A stretch of DNA of 64,000 bases from Cristatella mucedo (GCA_009760855.2 WPIO01000044.1:3340893-3404892), one strand, 5' to 3'; shown: positions 25,001-37,997, counted from the first letter of the stretch. Notes: generated by a model from the sequence alone, not told the origin. A program made the numbers and translations.

Positions 25001-28000
25001 CGACATCCTCATAGTTGAATGACATTAAAAAAGTAGCTAAAACGCACCTGTTCCTCACAGCATTTGCTGAATCCATGTGATTCGTCATTCACATGCTTAT
25101 TATTGCTAACAGTGTACACATTACCACTAACCATACTATGCATGCTAACACTGTGCATGTTACGTTATGGTCATGCTTCTTTTACAGCATAAATGCTTTG
25201 TCTTCATGATCACTATCATTATTATTGCACCAGAGCCTTTAAAATCAGCTATCGTTCGATCAATACTTGAAAAGCTTCAGAGGCCCTAAAAGAAACTTTC
25301 CGGCCCCCTCCTTCATTTCCACCAGAGATTATCCATACAATTGTCACTAAGTAGCTTGTGAAACACATTGACAAGATCTAAATTGACAAAAAAAAATTCA
25401 GCCGAGATTCAAGCGATACCACTCCACTGAAACTGCTCTCCTCCATGTGCTCAATGACATTCTAATCAGCCATGATGGTAGCAATAATAATAATGCACTT
25501 GATAAAGCGCCCTCAGAGAACTCAATCTCTTCCTAGGCACTTTACATTTGCTGCAAAGGGAAACGCGATTGAATCGTGAGTAATATCATGCTTGATAAAC
25601 AACATGAACAACGTGGTTAGGGGTGACATACACAGGGTCAGCAGGCAAATGTGGTTAGTGGCAGGATGCACAGTGTCAGCACGCATAAGTACATGAAGAA
25701 CGAATCACAGGGACCCACTAAATGCTGTCCTAAATAGGTGTGTTTTTAAATTCTTTTTAAATGTGGTCAAGTCAGGGGATGTTCTGACGCAAGTCGGGAG
25801 TGAGTTCCAGGCTTTGGGAGCATACGAACTAAATGCACGGTCTCCAAAGGATTTGAGGTTCGTACGAGGTAGTGGTAAACTGCTGGATTCCGAAAAGCGG
25901 GTGGTACGATGCTTGGCCTGGTGGGGGAGTAGACCTGAGAGATAGGCTGGAGCCAAAGAATGAAGTTACCTAAAAGTGAGTGACACAACTTTGAAGTCGA
26001 TCTGTTGCTTGACTGGTAGCCAGTGCAGGTCGGCAAGAAGTGGTGTGATGTGGCAACTGCGACACTCACGACAGACAAGCCTAGCTACAGAGTTTTGCAC
26101 AAGCAGTAATCGCCTGATTGCACATGGCAGTAGGCCAGCAAGTAGTGAGTTACAGAAGTTAAGTCGGGATGTCACGAATGCATGGACCAACTTCGACGTG
26201 GTATCTTTATCTGAACAAGCCCGAATTTTAGCAATGTGTGAAGCTGAAAATAGGCCGATTTGACTGTGGAGCTGATATGGTCGTCAAACGAGAGGTTACT
26301 TTGGAACATGACACCTAGATTTCGAGCTGATCAACAAGAGATATGCTGGCAGGGCCAATTTTGAGCATCAGCCTTTCCAATTTCTGAGTCACACTGGGTT
26401 TGCCCATAACTAGTAATTTTTTTATCGTCGTTTAATTTTAGAAAGTTTGATGCCATCCATGTGTGGATGTCATCAATACATGCAGCAAGTTGAGAGAATT
26501 CGAAGTGCTCGAAGGTTGGGAGGGATCAAAGCAAAGGTACAACTGAGTGTCATCCGCATAGAAGTGAAAGCCTAGATTGTGCTTGGCAATCACATCAGCA
26601 AGAGGGAGAGTATAAACCGTGAAAAGAACCGGACCTAGCACAGAGCCCTGAGGTACTCCATATTTCAGAGGTACTTCAGATGATCTTTGTCGATTCACGT
26701 CAATTCTCTGGAGTCTCCCACTGAGATAGGACCTGAACCACTGCAGGGCAGTGCCAGTGATGCCCAGGCGAGATGAGAGGCGCTCTAGAAGAACTTTGTG
26801 ATAGATGGTATCAAAAGCTGCCGAAAAAGATCGAACAAAACAAGCAGAGACACTCTACCCATGTCTGCATTCCTACGCTCGTCGTTGTATACCCTAAGCA
26901 ATGCTGACTCTGCGAAGTGATTAGCTCCAGAGCCAGACTTGAACTTACTAGCAAGGTTTGAGGTTTCAATATTTGTGTTCAGCTGGTCTGCCACGACCCG
27001 TTCCAGTGTCTTTGATAGGAATGGTATAAGGGAGACAGGACGGTAGTTGCTCAAGCTCTCTTGGTCCAGTGTTGCTTTCTTGAGAAGTGGCCTGACTACA
27101 GCTTTTTTGAAAGGTGCTGGGATATGACCTGAGGCTAATGACATAATAATGATGTTGGTTATGCATGGCAGCAGCAGATCAATGCAACGTAGGAGCAGGA
27201 CAGTGGGAATAGGGTCCAGAGGACTTGTTGTCTTCTTTGATTGGGATATGAACTTCGGGACGAGATCACTAGGAACCTGCTTAAATGTAGACATTGAGGA
27301 GCAGCCAGGAATCGGGAACAGCATTCTAGGGGGATGTTGTCATCGCAGGGATGGACTCCCTGAGTAATGTCACTGTCCTAGTCCTGCTCTGATCTATCAG
27401 CTGCGTATGTCTCTATTGATCACGATATCGTACATGAACGATTGAAAGCAACGATCGGTCTGGCAGAATGGCATGGTTCGAATTGTACTTGTCCGGTCGT
27501 GTTTAATTTGTTTCGTGTGGTGGTCATATCTCATCCATCCGACCAATGTAAAAAATAAAAATATAGTTCATTCGTATAGCACCAAAAAAAACTTATTCTC
27601 TAGTCTGGAGTTAACATAAGCCATGGAGCTCGAGATCCCGACCTCGGTTATCAATAAATTCACATTGACTTTGGTCGAGGTGAGCACCTTAAACAGTGAG
27701 CCAAACCAGCACGGTTAATCACTTGAGGAGTTCCACAAAAGGTTGGTTCTCGGTCCTTTGCTGTTCTTCAACTCTGCCAAGCCACTGAGAAAAGTGAATG
27801 GGGCCATGGAATGGGCTATCACTTCTATGCTGACGATGACCATATGTATCTGACATTGAAACAATCAAAATCTGCTGTGGCAGCTTATTAACTGAATGGT
27901 TGCCTTGCATACATTCGATCTTGGATGTTGGTCAATTTCTCTAAAGTAGATGTTGATAAAACCGACTACGTACTCATAGGAGACCCCAAGCATTCAGCAG

Positions 28001-31000
28001 GACTAGCAGACTTTGCTGTTTTAATTGGTGATGCTGTAGTGCTACCATCACCGCATGGTCGGAATTTAAATGTCTTCTTTGATAAATGCTTAAAGTTTAA
28101 AAGTTTCACTAAGAAGACTTCTTCCACAGCTAGCCATCATGTTTGACCCGTATCTAAGATTAGGCACTATCTATCACAGGCTAGCTAAAAATCTAACAAG
28201 CTCCCTGGTTTTGTCTAGGCTGGACTACTGTAATTCTGTTTATGGTGGTCTACCGAAAAATGCCACTAAGCCTCTGGAGCTGGTGCGGATAACTGTTTCA
28301 ATGCTAGTCAACAAATGCCAGATGCCAGGCTTAGCCAGGTATCTTCATTGCTTAAGGAGATGTGATTGCTTCCGGTTGATCACGAAATACAAGCAAAATT
28401 CTTACTCTAACCCACAAAGCCCCCAAGCACAGGCTCCTTCCAAACCTAGCAAACTTTTTCAAAACTTGTAGAACAACTTTCGGCCTTCTAAGGTGCTCAG
28501 GTCCTCTACGGACAATAAATTAGCTGTTCCATTTTTATGCTTAAAGACCGTTGGCGACTGCAGTGTTTGCTCTGCAGGTCTTAGGCTGTAGAACACACTT
28601 TCACAATTATCATGCAGTGAAATCTACTCTCCTGCTGCCAACTTTGGCACATCTTTTCCAGCCATGCTGAGCTGCTACTTCCATGCTACTCCTTTAACGG
28701 CCCTCCTGACTCTGCAATGTTTTGCGATTTCTCTTCACTGTACTGGATGAGGTAAGCTACTGTATTCACACCGGATGTCGCTTTGGCTTTGAATGCACAA
28801 TCAGAAACTCTCCAGCATAGCACCCACCTAGTCCTTGTAGGTCTGTGGAGTTACAGATGCAGATACGTTATGTGAAAGCAGCCAAAGCAGCTAAACTTTA
28901 GCACTGGCAAGTTATTCACTGACCTGGTTAACAACTGAGACTATAGGACAAAATAGCAGGTGCAGAGCAAGAGGAAGACATTAAAACCCAGGAACAAAGT
29001 CGGAGGAGGGGTCTTGAAGTTTGACCTTTGAGAAACATGACTTCCCATGACCAGGGAGTCTAGTCACGTGACACTAACAGCCAGGTTGGCTAACGAGCTA
29101 TTTATAGAATTCTTACCAAAGAATGAAGAACAGTTACTTACAGTGCAAACAATGTGTAGACGGTAAGTACAAATTACAGGTGTCAAGATTTCTTGCATTG
29201 GTACGATTATATTTAGCTCCGTCATGAATGAAAAATATGCAAAAGATTCTCATAACAATAAGTGTCTTTTGGAGAGAACCTTAAGAGAAATTAATCTCTA
29301 TTCAAGTACCTTACAAAATGCTCCAAGAGAAGCAATAATCATGGGTTAATGACAAAGAAAGGAAAGCATCTGAAATGCATGAAATGCATGTAAGACATGC
29401 ATGTAAGAGTCATGTCACAAAAATCATGCTCAGACCAGTATGTTACAGCGCACAAGAAGACACCCAGTGCTGCTGGTTAGTGGGACCTCTGGTTAGTAAC
29501 ATGTACTGAACCACGCACACCACAGAAATAAGGATAAGTTCAAAAGGTTATGCCAGCACGTGTCTCAAGAGGTTGTGTTAAGCCCGGCAAAATCTGATGT
29601 CTGACAAGTTTCTATGCACAAAGAGAGGTTACCCATACAGAAAGTATGCAAATGGAGAGGTTCTAATGTAGAATCTGGCTTAGAATGCTGTTTTGCTATG
29701 CAAGAAAGACTAACTCACATAGCTATATCATTTTCTATAATGATATGGCTAGCATCTACCTCCATCATTTTCGATGTATGTGTCTTGTAAACAGAAGCCA
29801 CTGCTAGAAGATTGCTTGGGAGCATGTGTGGTTTCCAGTAGATTATTTTCACGTCTAATGCTGTGTTTACACTATTGACTTTCCTCCCTACCGACCTTAT
29901 TGGCAATTAGGGCGTTTATACTGCTGATACAGGAAAAGTGATGGCTAAGTTAGTTCTGCCCACAACCCGTGCACTAATGCTGGAAGTTGGCTAATGGCAA
30001 AGGATTGCCCACCGGAAGCTGCTGGGCCAGCGCCTACAGAAATTGAATTTAATCTTGCAGTCATCATTGTAGATGCTTGCACGATGAAGAAATAAAGCTA
30101 AGCACACTTATAAGGCTCATCGGGAAAGTGCAAAGTGTTAAGTAGTGTGCACCGTTCCAAGGCTTCTTTGTAGCGATAGGGTGAAGCCCTGGCTACAATG
30201 GATAAACATCCCATTAATAAGGTCTTGCCCTGACTGCCTCAATAAAGTCTAGCTTTCGAGCGTCAGCCATAGCTGTTTTGTTGGGGGATGTCTGCGACAC
30301 TGTCTCTGCCCCCTCCTAGGAATTGATAGGTTGGCTGGTACAACAAGAAGGCTTACAGTAACAGCAGCTTTAACTTCTTGACAGTCGGCCGATATGACTC
30401 CACACTAAAGATCTAGAGCCGTAAAAAGTGCCAACCAATGAGAAATAATTGGCATCGAGTCGGTACCGAGTTAGGAGGCAATTCAATAATGTAAACTAAG
30501 CTTAGCTTAAGATTGTGAGCAGTAATGATATCCTGCCAGCCTTGTTCTCATGTGCTTATGAAGGGCAAGAACATAATAGGAGATCATGAGAAGAGGTAAA
30601 AGGATAGGAACAGAAAAAAAGGCAGAGAAAGATAGAGGGCAGATTAAATTGCAGCTCACAGCCTCGGTGCCCTTCTGCAAGCAAAAGCAAGCTTACATCG
30701 GCAAAAGGCAAAAACGGAGACAACGGCATAAGCTTCATCAAACAGGTAAGAGTTGACCTGCTTCCAACTGCCAGATGGTACTACCTCTGTACATAGCATC
30801 CTTGCATCGGCCCGATAAGAGATCGGGCCCAATTACTGCTTCAGCATCAGGTCTGAAAGCTAACCATGGCTAGAATGAGTTCATTCTTACAGCCAGATAT
30901 GACATTTGCCTATGAAGCACCATTGCAGGAAATGGCCAAATGGCACTGGATTCCATTGTATGCAGACAGGGATCTGAAAAAGATTGATCACAGCTGGTCA

Positions 31001-34000
31001 CAGGATCATATAGCAGCCGTCCAACGAGCTGCACGGGGCTAAAAAGGAATAAGCAGCTCAAATAGTAGCCCTCTTTTGCTGAAAGAGAATTTGTGCCAGA
31101 TTTTGCCACTCTGCGGGTCTAAAGTTGAACTCACTTCCACACGGTTCTTGAGCAGTAGCACGGCCTGTTTTCCCGATGCCAATTCTCGTGCTCTCCTTCC
31201 CTTCCAGCTGATACTCAATTGCTCTTTTCATACCAGACTGTCCTCATACTACCAGGAGGCATAAGCTGCACGATGTTGGCAACCTTTTATTCCTCATCGC
31301 TTGGCACATAAAGCAAAGAATTCACTATGTGACACTATGAGCCGTGATGGCACACTAGGTAAGGCAGCTGCTTTTCACGACCCCGGTGAGGTCGTGGGTT
31401 CGAATCCTGTGGTGGGCTATCCTTTATTGCCACTGGAAGCGGCAGTGATAACTGCTAAGGCTCTGCTGTTGTTATACAAGAGAAGCTGTTAAATCAGCTA
31501 GTATTTTTTATTATACAAGCAACAGTGAGAGTTGTCCATCAATCACAATGATTACATCTGGCAACAAAATGAGCCTAAGAATAAGAAAGACACCGAAATT
31601 TCAACTTACCGATAAAATTGCAGGAACTCACTGCAGAACCTCCATCTCGAGATGCTGGTAAAAACACACTAGTCATTTTCCAAGCTATCAGCCTGTTAAT
31701 GTCTTCAAATGAAACTAACTTCAAGTTTAGAAGGCGTTGGCACATGGCATGCAGGTGGTCGTTCTCCAGTATTAGTATTGCATCAGAGTACTCGTAGAGA
31801 CGTGATAATGTTAGCACAGCATTGTAGTTTTGAACAATGACCTCACCACTGGCATGAGGCCACACGGCTTCATTAAGAATGAATGCTTTTGGGTACTCGG
31901 TTCGAAGGCATTCAGTAACATATGTGCCAACACCTGAACCGGTGCCACCAGCTAAGCTCATCACAGGCAAAAAACCATCAAGCCTACAACAAAGGAAACA
32001 AAGTATTGCTAAACATGACAGTGGCCCACATTGAAATGTAGCATGCTGATCAGCAAGAGTATAGCAGTTACTCAAGATTATTAGCAGCTCCTTAATTATG
32101 GCTATTAGAAATCAAATGCATCTTGAACTATGTCTTAGGTCACATATAATGACTTTTCACGTTACTCTTTGTCAGTTCCTGTGCAGCATCGGTCCTGTGA
32201 CGAGCTTGTCCTCTGGCTGAGATTCACGTGTTAATAACAAGACTTCCATCCTTTTGCATAGCAATCTTAGAAACAAGCTAGCACTTTAACAGATCGATAA
32301 TTATGAAATCAGTGCTACAATCCTTGCAAAACAGTGCTGACGCTTTGAAAGCTAGCCCCAACAGCAGCTTTTTGTTAAAATCCTTTAAATCCGCAAAACC
32401 TGCTTTAAATCCGCAAAACCTGCTTTAAATCCGCAAAGCCTTCTTTTCTTGGCTATATGGACTAAATAATAATATACTATAATTCATTTGTATAGCGCCC
32501 TAAGAGAACTAAATCTCTATTCAGGCGCTTCACATATGCCTCAGGGCTTGAGCCCACGACCTCAGCCAGACCTTAGTCGGGGCGAGCACCTTAACCTCTG
32601 GACGACTAGGCATACGAATGGTATTGGTGCTTGCCCCAATGACAGCAGATAGCTCTGCAGTCAAAATCCATTTTTTCAATAATTTCTCCTTAAACAGTCC
32701 ACTGTGACTCGTGTACTTGCTTACTACGTCTGCAGTGACTCAGCAGCCTGAATGCTGAGCCCCTACCGTGCTAAATGCTGCCCATCACCAACTTCAGGTA
32801 CTTGGATCTAGTAAATAGCAGATGTTTATACAGTGTGTTGCCCCGGAAAGGGTTAGCAAATAGCAAACCACTGGTACAGCTCTGTGTGAAATCAAGCAGC
32901 CTTTGACTTAATGCGGGGTCATGCAGCAGAAAATTATACTGAAACTATTCCTCTCCATGTGACTTACTTGACCTATTCACATGCAAGACCCTTTTAACAG
33001 AGAACAGTCGGCAAGATCGGTGAGGTTCTGGCATGATTTGAATTATACATATCTGACAATGCCGAGCCCATGTCATGAAGCAGTCAGGTCTCAGAGTCGA
33101 TCGAACCGTTCTGTGCATTAGCATTCTGTGTGGGCAGCTGCTCTAGGTCCCTTACTGTTCTATATTTGTACAGGTCCTCTCGAGAAGATAATTTAGACCG
33201 ACGGCATCGGGTAGCTCTACTATGCCGACAAAGTCCAGCTGTATTCATCGTTCATGTATTCTGAGTTGTCGTCGCGAACGGCACAGAACGCTAGCCGACG
33301 AGCAACACCACCATTTATTTCACCTACACATGGAGCAGGGCCAAGCACGACTCTCCTTGCCCCTCTCCCCCACCGGAGTCCCCGACTTCCTTGTCATAAC
33401 TATCACTAATAGCACTTTCCGGCTGCTTACCACATCGAGTGTCACAGACCACTGGTACTCGTAGTGATCAGGGGCAGTGTCATCAATTAAGCGAAACCAT
33501 AGTTCACACCAGAAATGGATAAGGCAACATCTTTGCCCACTGTATAACCTTGGACAGGCGACGAGCAACAGCTAGGAGAAGGATGAGTGGCAGCAGCAGC
33601 ATAAGGAGTGAGGCAGCAAAGAGGCTGCGAGGCTCCGACCAATGGGCTTCGTGTCGTCCATCTGTGCATGGCCACCCATCTGATGGGGCGAGTCAGCCAT
33701 GACAGTGGGGTCAGTAGGCTCATACAACAGTACTGCATGCAGCCAGTTGAAGATACCGATGCTGCAAGACGAAGAAAGAGGGAGCCTGTCACTCACCTGT
33801 CACAGGCTTCGGCCTCCTTTCGCACCAGATCGAGAATGGCCTGCTCCGCTGCAGGACCGTGCACGCAGTAGCCGTACGCCCAGTTGTTCCCGGAACCTCT
33901 CTTTTGTGCAAACTGCTGATCGGGGGTGTAGCACCAGCTTTTCGACCTCTTTGATTCCAGTTCGGCCTGCTGTATGACCTTCGGCTCCATGTCGATCATG

Positions 34001-34530
34001 ACTGCTCTGGGACGCAGGCAGGCTCGGCCACTTCGGGGCTCGATTTCGTGGAAGAACCTAGCGCAGAGAAAGTTTCGTGCACTGCCAAAAGACAATAAGC
34101 AACCTAGTGAGTATATGGACACTGGGTTACTTTCTGTGTCGAGAGGTGCCCCCCCCCGGTGCAGAAGAGGGCTCCGTGCAAGGGTGTACATGTCGAAACG
34201 ATGTACACATGCAAATGCACAAATGGAGCACACCAAGTCGTGCACATAATGTTGCTGCTATAGGTCATACAAGAAAAAGGGTGATCGCCACCCCACGTCA
34301 ATCTCACCCAGACAAGCTGAATGCAGCCACTAACGCTTACACTTGGGGTCTATAGGCAATGTCGATGGCACTAGCAGTCCTTAGTATCATCCGAGAAGAG
34401 CACAACCACTAAGAAAAGACAGATTCAGACGAGTTTCCACCTAATCACAAGCGCAAAACTGATTAAATGATGCACGATTCCTTAGAGCTGCTGGTGAGAG
34501 CACCTTTCTTGAATTCGTGTGTGAGCTGGG

Positions 34531-34580
<50 letters not shown>

Positions 34581-37500
34581 ATCACATTTCGTCAGCAGAT
34601 TCTTGCCAGCCAGTGGGTGACCCAGCTGCTTCATACCAGGCTGCCCCTGCAGCATCAGCTGCAAGCAGTGAGCAGACCACATTCTTAGCCTGCTTCAATA
34701 GCTAATCCAGATTCTTAACCGAGGTGGAGCTAGTTCTGAAGGCTCCACACTGCCTGCATTCTAAGGTAGAGCATTTGTAGGCATTTGTCCACTGCCCTCC
34801 ACTCAGAGTGGGTTTTCTCCAATGATTTGGGAGTTTCCTACCCTTTGAGACTCTTCAGAACTTTGCCCATTGCTCCAATCAACATACCAGTGCAGCAGCA
34901 CCTCAAATAATCCCGGAAATAGGTTACAACAACGAAGCAAACAGTGGTTGATGCAGCTGAGCATATTGCACAGCTTGTTTAGCTGGCTATCTGAAGCATA
35001 TCTCTGAAGCATATCGATCCTTTCAAGTCAAGTCTATGCTGTGTTTGGCCAGCATAGCTTCCAAATGAAGAATGAATGGTCGAATGAACCAAAATGAATT
35101 GATTCGACCATTTGGTCAAAATGAATCTGACCGTTAAGGATCCTGTTTCAAAGTGATCTTTCATTATACACCCACACAGGGTTCACAGTCAAGTCTGCCT
35201 ACTTTTAACTACATAACATTGCTATAATTTGAGCTTGTTTAGACAGGGATACCGTGTCTAAATTGGTCCATGCATTTGTAACATCAAGCCTTGACTTGTG
35301 TACCTTAATGCTTACCTTTTGGCTGGGCTGCCAAAGAAAGCTATTAGGCCACTACCGCTGACTATGAATATGGCTGCACATTGGCTTGCAAAAAATCTAA
35401 CTAGCTCCTTAGTTCCACATCGGTTTGATTATTGTAATTACCTTTTGGCAGGGCTACCAAAAAAAACCTATGCCACTGCCAATGGCTATGAATATGGCTG
35501 CAAGGCTAGTCTTCAAGTCCCAGAGATTTGAGCACGTGTCTCCTTTGCTAAAACAGCTAGGATGGTTGCCAATTGAGCAACGGATACAGAGCAAAGTTCT
35601 TACGCTGACCCACAAGGCCTGCCACGGCTTGGGTCCTTCGTATCTAGCTGAACTGCTGCACCAGCTTCACCCTCTTCGCGCCCTCAGGTCCTGTGTGGAC
35701 AATAAATTAGCTGTCCCTTTCCTCCGCATAAAGACAGTTGGCAACAGAAGCTTTAGCTCTGCAGGCCCTAGACTGTGGAACTCGCTTCCACAATTCTTAC
35801 GCAACGACAACTACTCTCCAACCGCCGACTATGGCACATCTTTTTCAGCGGTCTTGAACTGCTACTTCTATGCTACTCACTACCTCAACTGCTCTCCTGA
35901 CTCTGCTATGCTTCCCACTTTCTCTTTGTTGTGTGAGACAAAGTTTGTTGGCTACCGAATGCGTACCGAAAGCCGCTTAGGCTGTGAGTGCGCTATACAA
36001 AACTCTCCTGTGTACCACCCACATGGTCTTTATGACTTTGTGGAGTTACAGACGGAGATACATCACATTACAGTGCTAATCTACCGGCCTGTGTAATCAG
36101 GTGCTTACAGCTGGTGCAAAACTCTGCAGATAGGCCTGTATGTCGTGAGTAGCTCAGTTGGCACATCTCAACACTTCTCAGTGACCTGCACTTGCTCCCA
36201 GTCAAGCAATGCTACGACTTCAAGGTTCTGTCACTCATTTTTCGGTCCCTTCATTCCTTGGCTCCAGCCTACCTATCAGATCTACTGCCCCACCAGGCTA
36301 AGCATCATACTGCCAGCTTTGCAGAATCTAAGCGTTTACCTATAATTCATACGAGCCTCAAATCCTTTGGAGACCGTGCCTTTAGTTCGTATGCTTCCAA
36401 AGCCTGGAACTCAATCCCGATTTGTGTCACGACATCCCTGATTTGACCACATTTAAAAAGTAACTAAAACACATTTATATATCAAAGCATTGAAGCATTA
36501 GTGAGTCCCTGTGCTTCGACCTTTATGTGCTCATGCGTGCTGACACTGTGCATGCTGCCACTAACCATAGTTGCATGCTGCCGCTGTGCACATCACCCCT
36601 AACCATGTTATTCTCGTTGTTGATTGAGCATGCTACCACTAACCATTTGATCGTGCTTCCTTTGAAGCAAATGTAAAGTGCCTAGAAAGAGATTGAGTTC
36701 CATGACAGCACTATATCAAATGTATTATTATTCTCATTATTGTTATAAATCTAGACCAGCGAATATCTGCGGCTCTCTTCCCCCATCCATAGTAAGAAGG
36801 CTTGCTAGGCTGCTGGATAAAGTGGTGTTCGGCTGTAGCCAAGCTTGTGTGCCGCACCCCTCAGCTCTACATTGGCATTCCGAGCCCCTCTACTACTTTA
36901 TCGAGCTAGTCGAGACTCGCTAGTAGAGATTGAGTTCTCTGATAACGCTTTATCAAATGTATTATTATTGTTATTATTATAGTCGCCCTGAGACCAGGGA
37001 TCGCTTGTCCCAACAACTGCACAACCACTGGAACTTGTTTTTGCTCTCTGCTTGTCGCTGACAACTGTCACGCTTACTTGTCCAGCGCTAGCAGACATTT
37101 GCTTGGGCAGCAGGCAGGTGGGTGCTTGCCGATAGACGCACCAATGCTGCCACGTTTGCTACCCAAGACAGCAACGTGCAAAGCTGTTGACGGGACCTCT
37201 CAGATACATTCACTATGACGACGATAGGTCAGGCTCACTACCGCAACGAGGTTACCGGTAGCAGTTGGTAGGCCAGCATCGCCCCCCTTGCGACACTTCA
37301 GTGAGATCCTAGCTCCCAGCGTATTCAGGCAAAGGGCCCTGGCGGCTGAAGGCCAGTGGGTCACCCAAAAAATTGGCCACGTTATCCTCTACTTATGGAC
37401 GCGCGGCCCCCAGTGCTTCCATGGGTCGCACGGCTTATTTATTGTTATAAGCAGTCAACGAAATTAGGCCTTCTGAAAACATACAAATTCTTACAGTTGC

Positions 37501-37997
37501 CATACCTGCGAAGTGCAATAGCATACAATAAACATCTTGATAGGACAAAATTACAGACGTCTATGAATGTGGCTTGCAGGTGATTTTAGTTGCTAATCCG
37601 TGCAATAGCAATATTTTCTGCACATCCACTTGCATTGAATAAAGGGTCTCCCTGAATAGAGCGCATTTTGGAAATACGCATATGTCAAATTAGAACAGCC
37701 CTTCCGGAGTAACCTTTTCTTGTATGCGAATAGAATAGGATTACGCTTGCACGATTTTAACACTGTCTGTGACGCACGTACACGAAGAAAGACTAGTGCG
37801 GCCACAACGCAAATGCTGAGCTGAAGACGGCAGCTTGCCGTTCGGACAGACCTGCTTTGGGTTTCATATTGGTATTCCTCCCACTCGGCACTTTCAGTAT
37901 TTGGCACACAGTTCTCAAGATCTTGAGCTACTGACGAAAAGAATTTTACGCCAACTTGGTTACCACATTGGCCAAGCTGCACTACTACAGCCGGCAT
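16896..37997 (-). CDS. TUBD1: Delta-tubulin gene, five coding exons
   Basis: Five exons join in frame (phases 2,2,1,1) to 445 codons plus stop, close to the ~450 of animal delta-tubulins. It starts [16 protein letters not shown], the tubulin N-terminal nucleotide-binding segment. [10 protein letters not shown], the signature [31 protein letters not shown] and [10 protein letters not shown] follow in family order. These features place it with delta- rather than alpha- or beta-tubulin. Delta-tubulin is a GTPase-fold protein of centrioles and basal bodies, needed for triplet microtubules. Every junction has GT/AG. No coding break was seen, so the gene is probably functional. The introns total about 20 kb and are filled with retroelements. 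Confidence 0.93.
17884..18055 (+). mobile_element. tRNA-derived SINE, family 1
   Basis: Plus-strand copy in intron 4: head 'cccagtggttaaggggctcg', B box 'gtcgtgggcacgagccc', hairpin tail 'cctgactagagattaagtta', then AATAATAA. Confidence 0.8.
18056..21115. other. Intron 4 of delta-tubulin, mostly unremarkable
   Basis: A 30 bp tandem duplication lies at 19292-19351 (unit starts tcacaagtcgacggtgcatc). I see no other supported feature. Confidence 0.45.
21116..21170 (+). repeat. (CT)n microsatellite
   Basis: About 27 uninterrupted CT dinucleotides. Confidence 0.97.
21400..21655 (+). mobile_element. 3' UTR fragment of the L2-like LINE
   Basis: Matches the LINE 3' UTR ('gtgattcgtcct', 'ccactaaccatatttgcat'), the tail hairpin 'cctagaaagagattgagctctctgaggg' in decayed form, and an ATT-rich end. 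Confidence 0.7.
21826..22046. repeat. TA microsatellite with interspersed GGAATCC units
   Basis: Long TA runs are punctuated at about 21880, 21912 and 21934 by 'ggaatcc', giving a palindrome-rich minisatellite. 'gggattccatatacc' recurs just outside at about 22046 and 22108. Confidence 0.85.
22539..22703 (-). CDS. TUBD1: Delta-tubulin exon 4
   Basis: Acceptor TTGCCCAG at 22704 and donor GTAGGC at 22538. Encodes [10 protein letters not shown] through [17 protein letters not shown], phase 1 at both ends. Confidence 0.88.
23210..25235 (+). mobile_element. Old L2-like LINE copies (tail fragment, then a long decayed copy)
   Basis: 23210-23400 is a 3' tail ending in ATTATT. From about 23400 a longer, heavily mutated copy follows: VHNPKML, then [12 protein letters not shown] (YADD changed to YADN) near 24235, and RNase-H-like/C-terminal remnants to about 25080, with 3' UTR to 25235. 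More divergent than the copies at 6207 and 55060, so older. Confidence 0.75.
25478..27390 (-). mobile_element. L2-like LINE copy, 5'-truncated
   Basis: Reverse-strand copy in intron 3 of the tubulin gene. The 3' end (AATAAT, then hairpin) is at 25485-25545. Coding parts include [11 protein letters not shown] near 26550, [10 protein letters not shown] near 26650, and [19 protein letters not shown] near 27030. Frame breaks near 26450 and 26810. Confidence 0.88.
27395..28640 (+). mobile_element. Second L2/CR1-like LINE family, decayed
   Basis: Pieces read [13 protein letters not shown], then after a SINE insertion LVLGPLLF and [13 protein letters not shown], then [15 protein letters not shown] and [15 protein letters not shown]. 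Sequence differs clearly from the main LINE family. Related to the fragment at 35300-36085. Confidence 0.7.
27555..27715 (-). mobile_element. tRNA-derived SINE, family 1, diverged
   Basis: Minus-strand head 'gctggtttggctcactgtttaagg', then B box region and a tail 'ataagttttttttggtgctatacg'. Inserted within the second LINE family copy. Confidence 0.65.
28641..31332. other. Delta-tubulin intron 3, nothing recognisable
   Basis: No supported gene or repeat; short open frames only. Confidence 0.4.
31333..31512 (+). mobile_element. tRNA-derived SINE, family 2
   Basis: Plus-strand copy ending about 100 bp from exon 3: A-box region 'gtgatggcacactaggtaag', B box GGGTTCGAATCCTG, body 'taaggctctgctgttgttat', tail 'aaatcagctagtattttt'. 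Confidence 0.85.
31610..31983 (-). CDS. TUBD1: Delta-tubulin exon 3
   Basis: Acceptor TTGTTGTAG at 31984 and donor GTAAGT at 31609. Contains AGGTGSG (phosphate-binding signature) and [18 protein letters not shown]. Another GTGAGT inside the exon would not fit the phase of exon 4. Confidence 0.92.
32384..32443 (+). repeat. 20 bp tandem repeat, three copies
   Basis: Unit tttaaatccgcaaaacctgc, the third slightly changed, in intron 2. Confidence 0.9.
32465..32607 (-). mobile_element. tRNA-derived SINE, family 1
   Basis: Minus-strand copy with intact tail hairpin ('gcgccctaagagaactaaat', then 'ctctattcaggcgc') and B box 'gtcgtgggctcaagcc'. Confidence 0.85.
33100..33290 (+). mobile_element. Short reverse-transcriptase relic of another LINE
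   Basis: Reads [12 protein letters not shown] and, in another frame, [11 protein letters not shown] (YADD changed). Too short to classify. Confidence 0.45.
33797..34057 (-). CDS. TUBD1: Delta-tubulin exon 2
   Basis: Acceptor CTGCGCTAG at 34058 and donor GTGAGT at 33796. Encodes [21 protein letters not shown] and [15 protein letters not shown]. Confidence 0.92.
34531..34574 (+). repeat. (GT)n microsatellite
   Basis: About 20 uninterrupted GT units in intron 1, followed by GCGCGC. Confidence 0.95.
35165..36745 (+). mobile_element. Composite: main-family LINE interrupted by second-family LINE
   Basis: 35165-35300 and about 36086-36745 are the main L2-like family (FVTSSLDLC, then LQLVQNSA and LPHQAKH...[13 protein letters not shown]) with 3' UTR and hairpin tail. 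Between them, 35300-36085 belongs to the second family ([38 protein letters not shown]). A ~85 bp segment within it is tandemly duplicated (35318-35390 and 35428-35500). Confidence 0.7.
36918..36982 (+). mobile_element. Very short LINE 3' tail
   Basis: Only the hairpin's second half and the ATT tail remain ('agagattgagttctctgata', then TTATTATT). Confidence 0.6.
37852..37997 (-). CDS. TUBD1: Delta-tubulin exon 1
   Basis: ATG at 37997; the first residues match tubulin N-termini, which fixes the start. Donor GTCTGT at 37851, phase 2, rejoins exon 2 to give [10 protein letters not shown]. Confidence 0.88.

Noticed and set aside
34482-34705. Cys-Val and His-Thr repeat frames
   Set aside because: Translation of the (GT)n microsatellite in intron 1.
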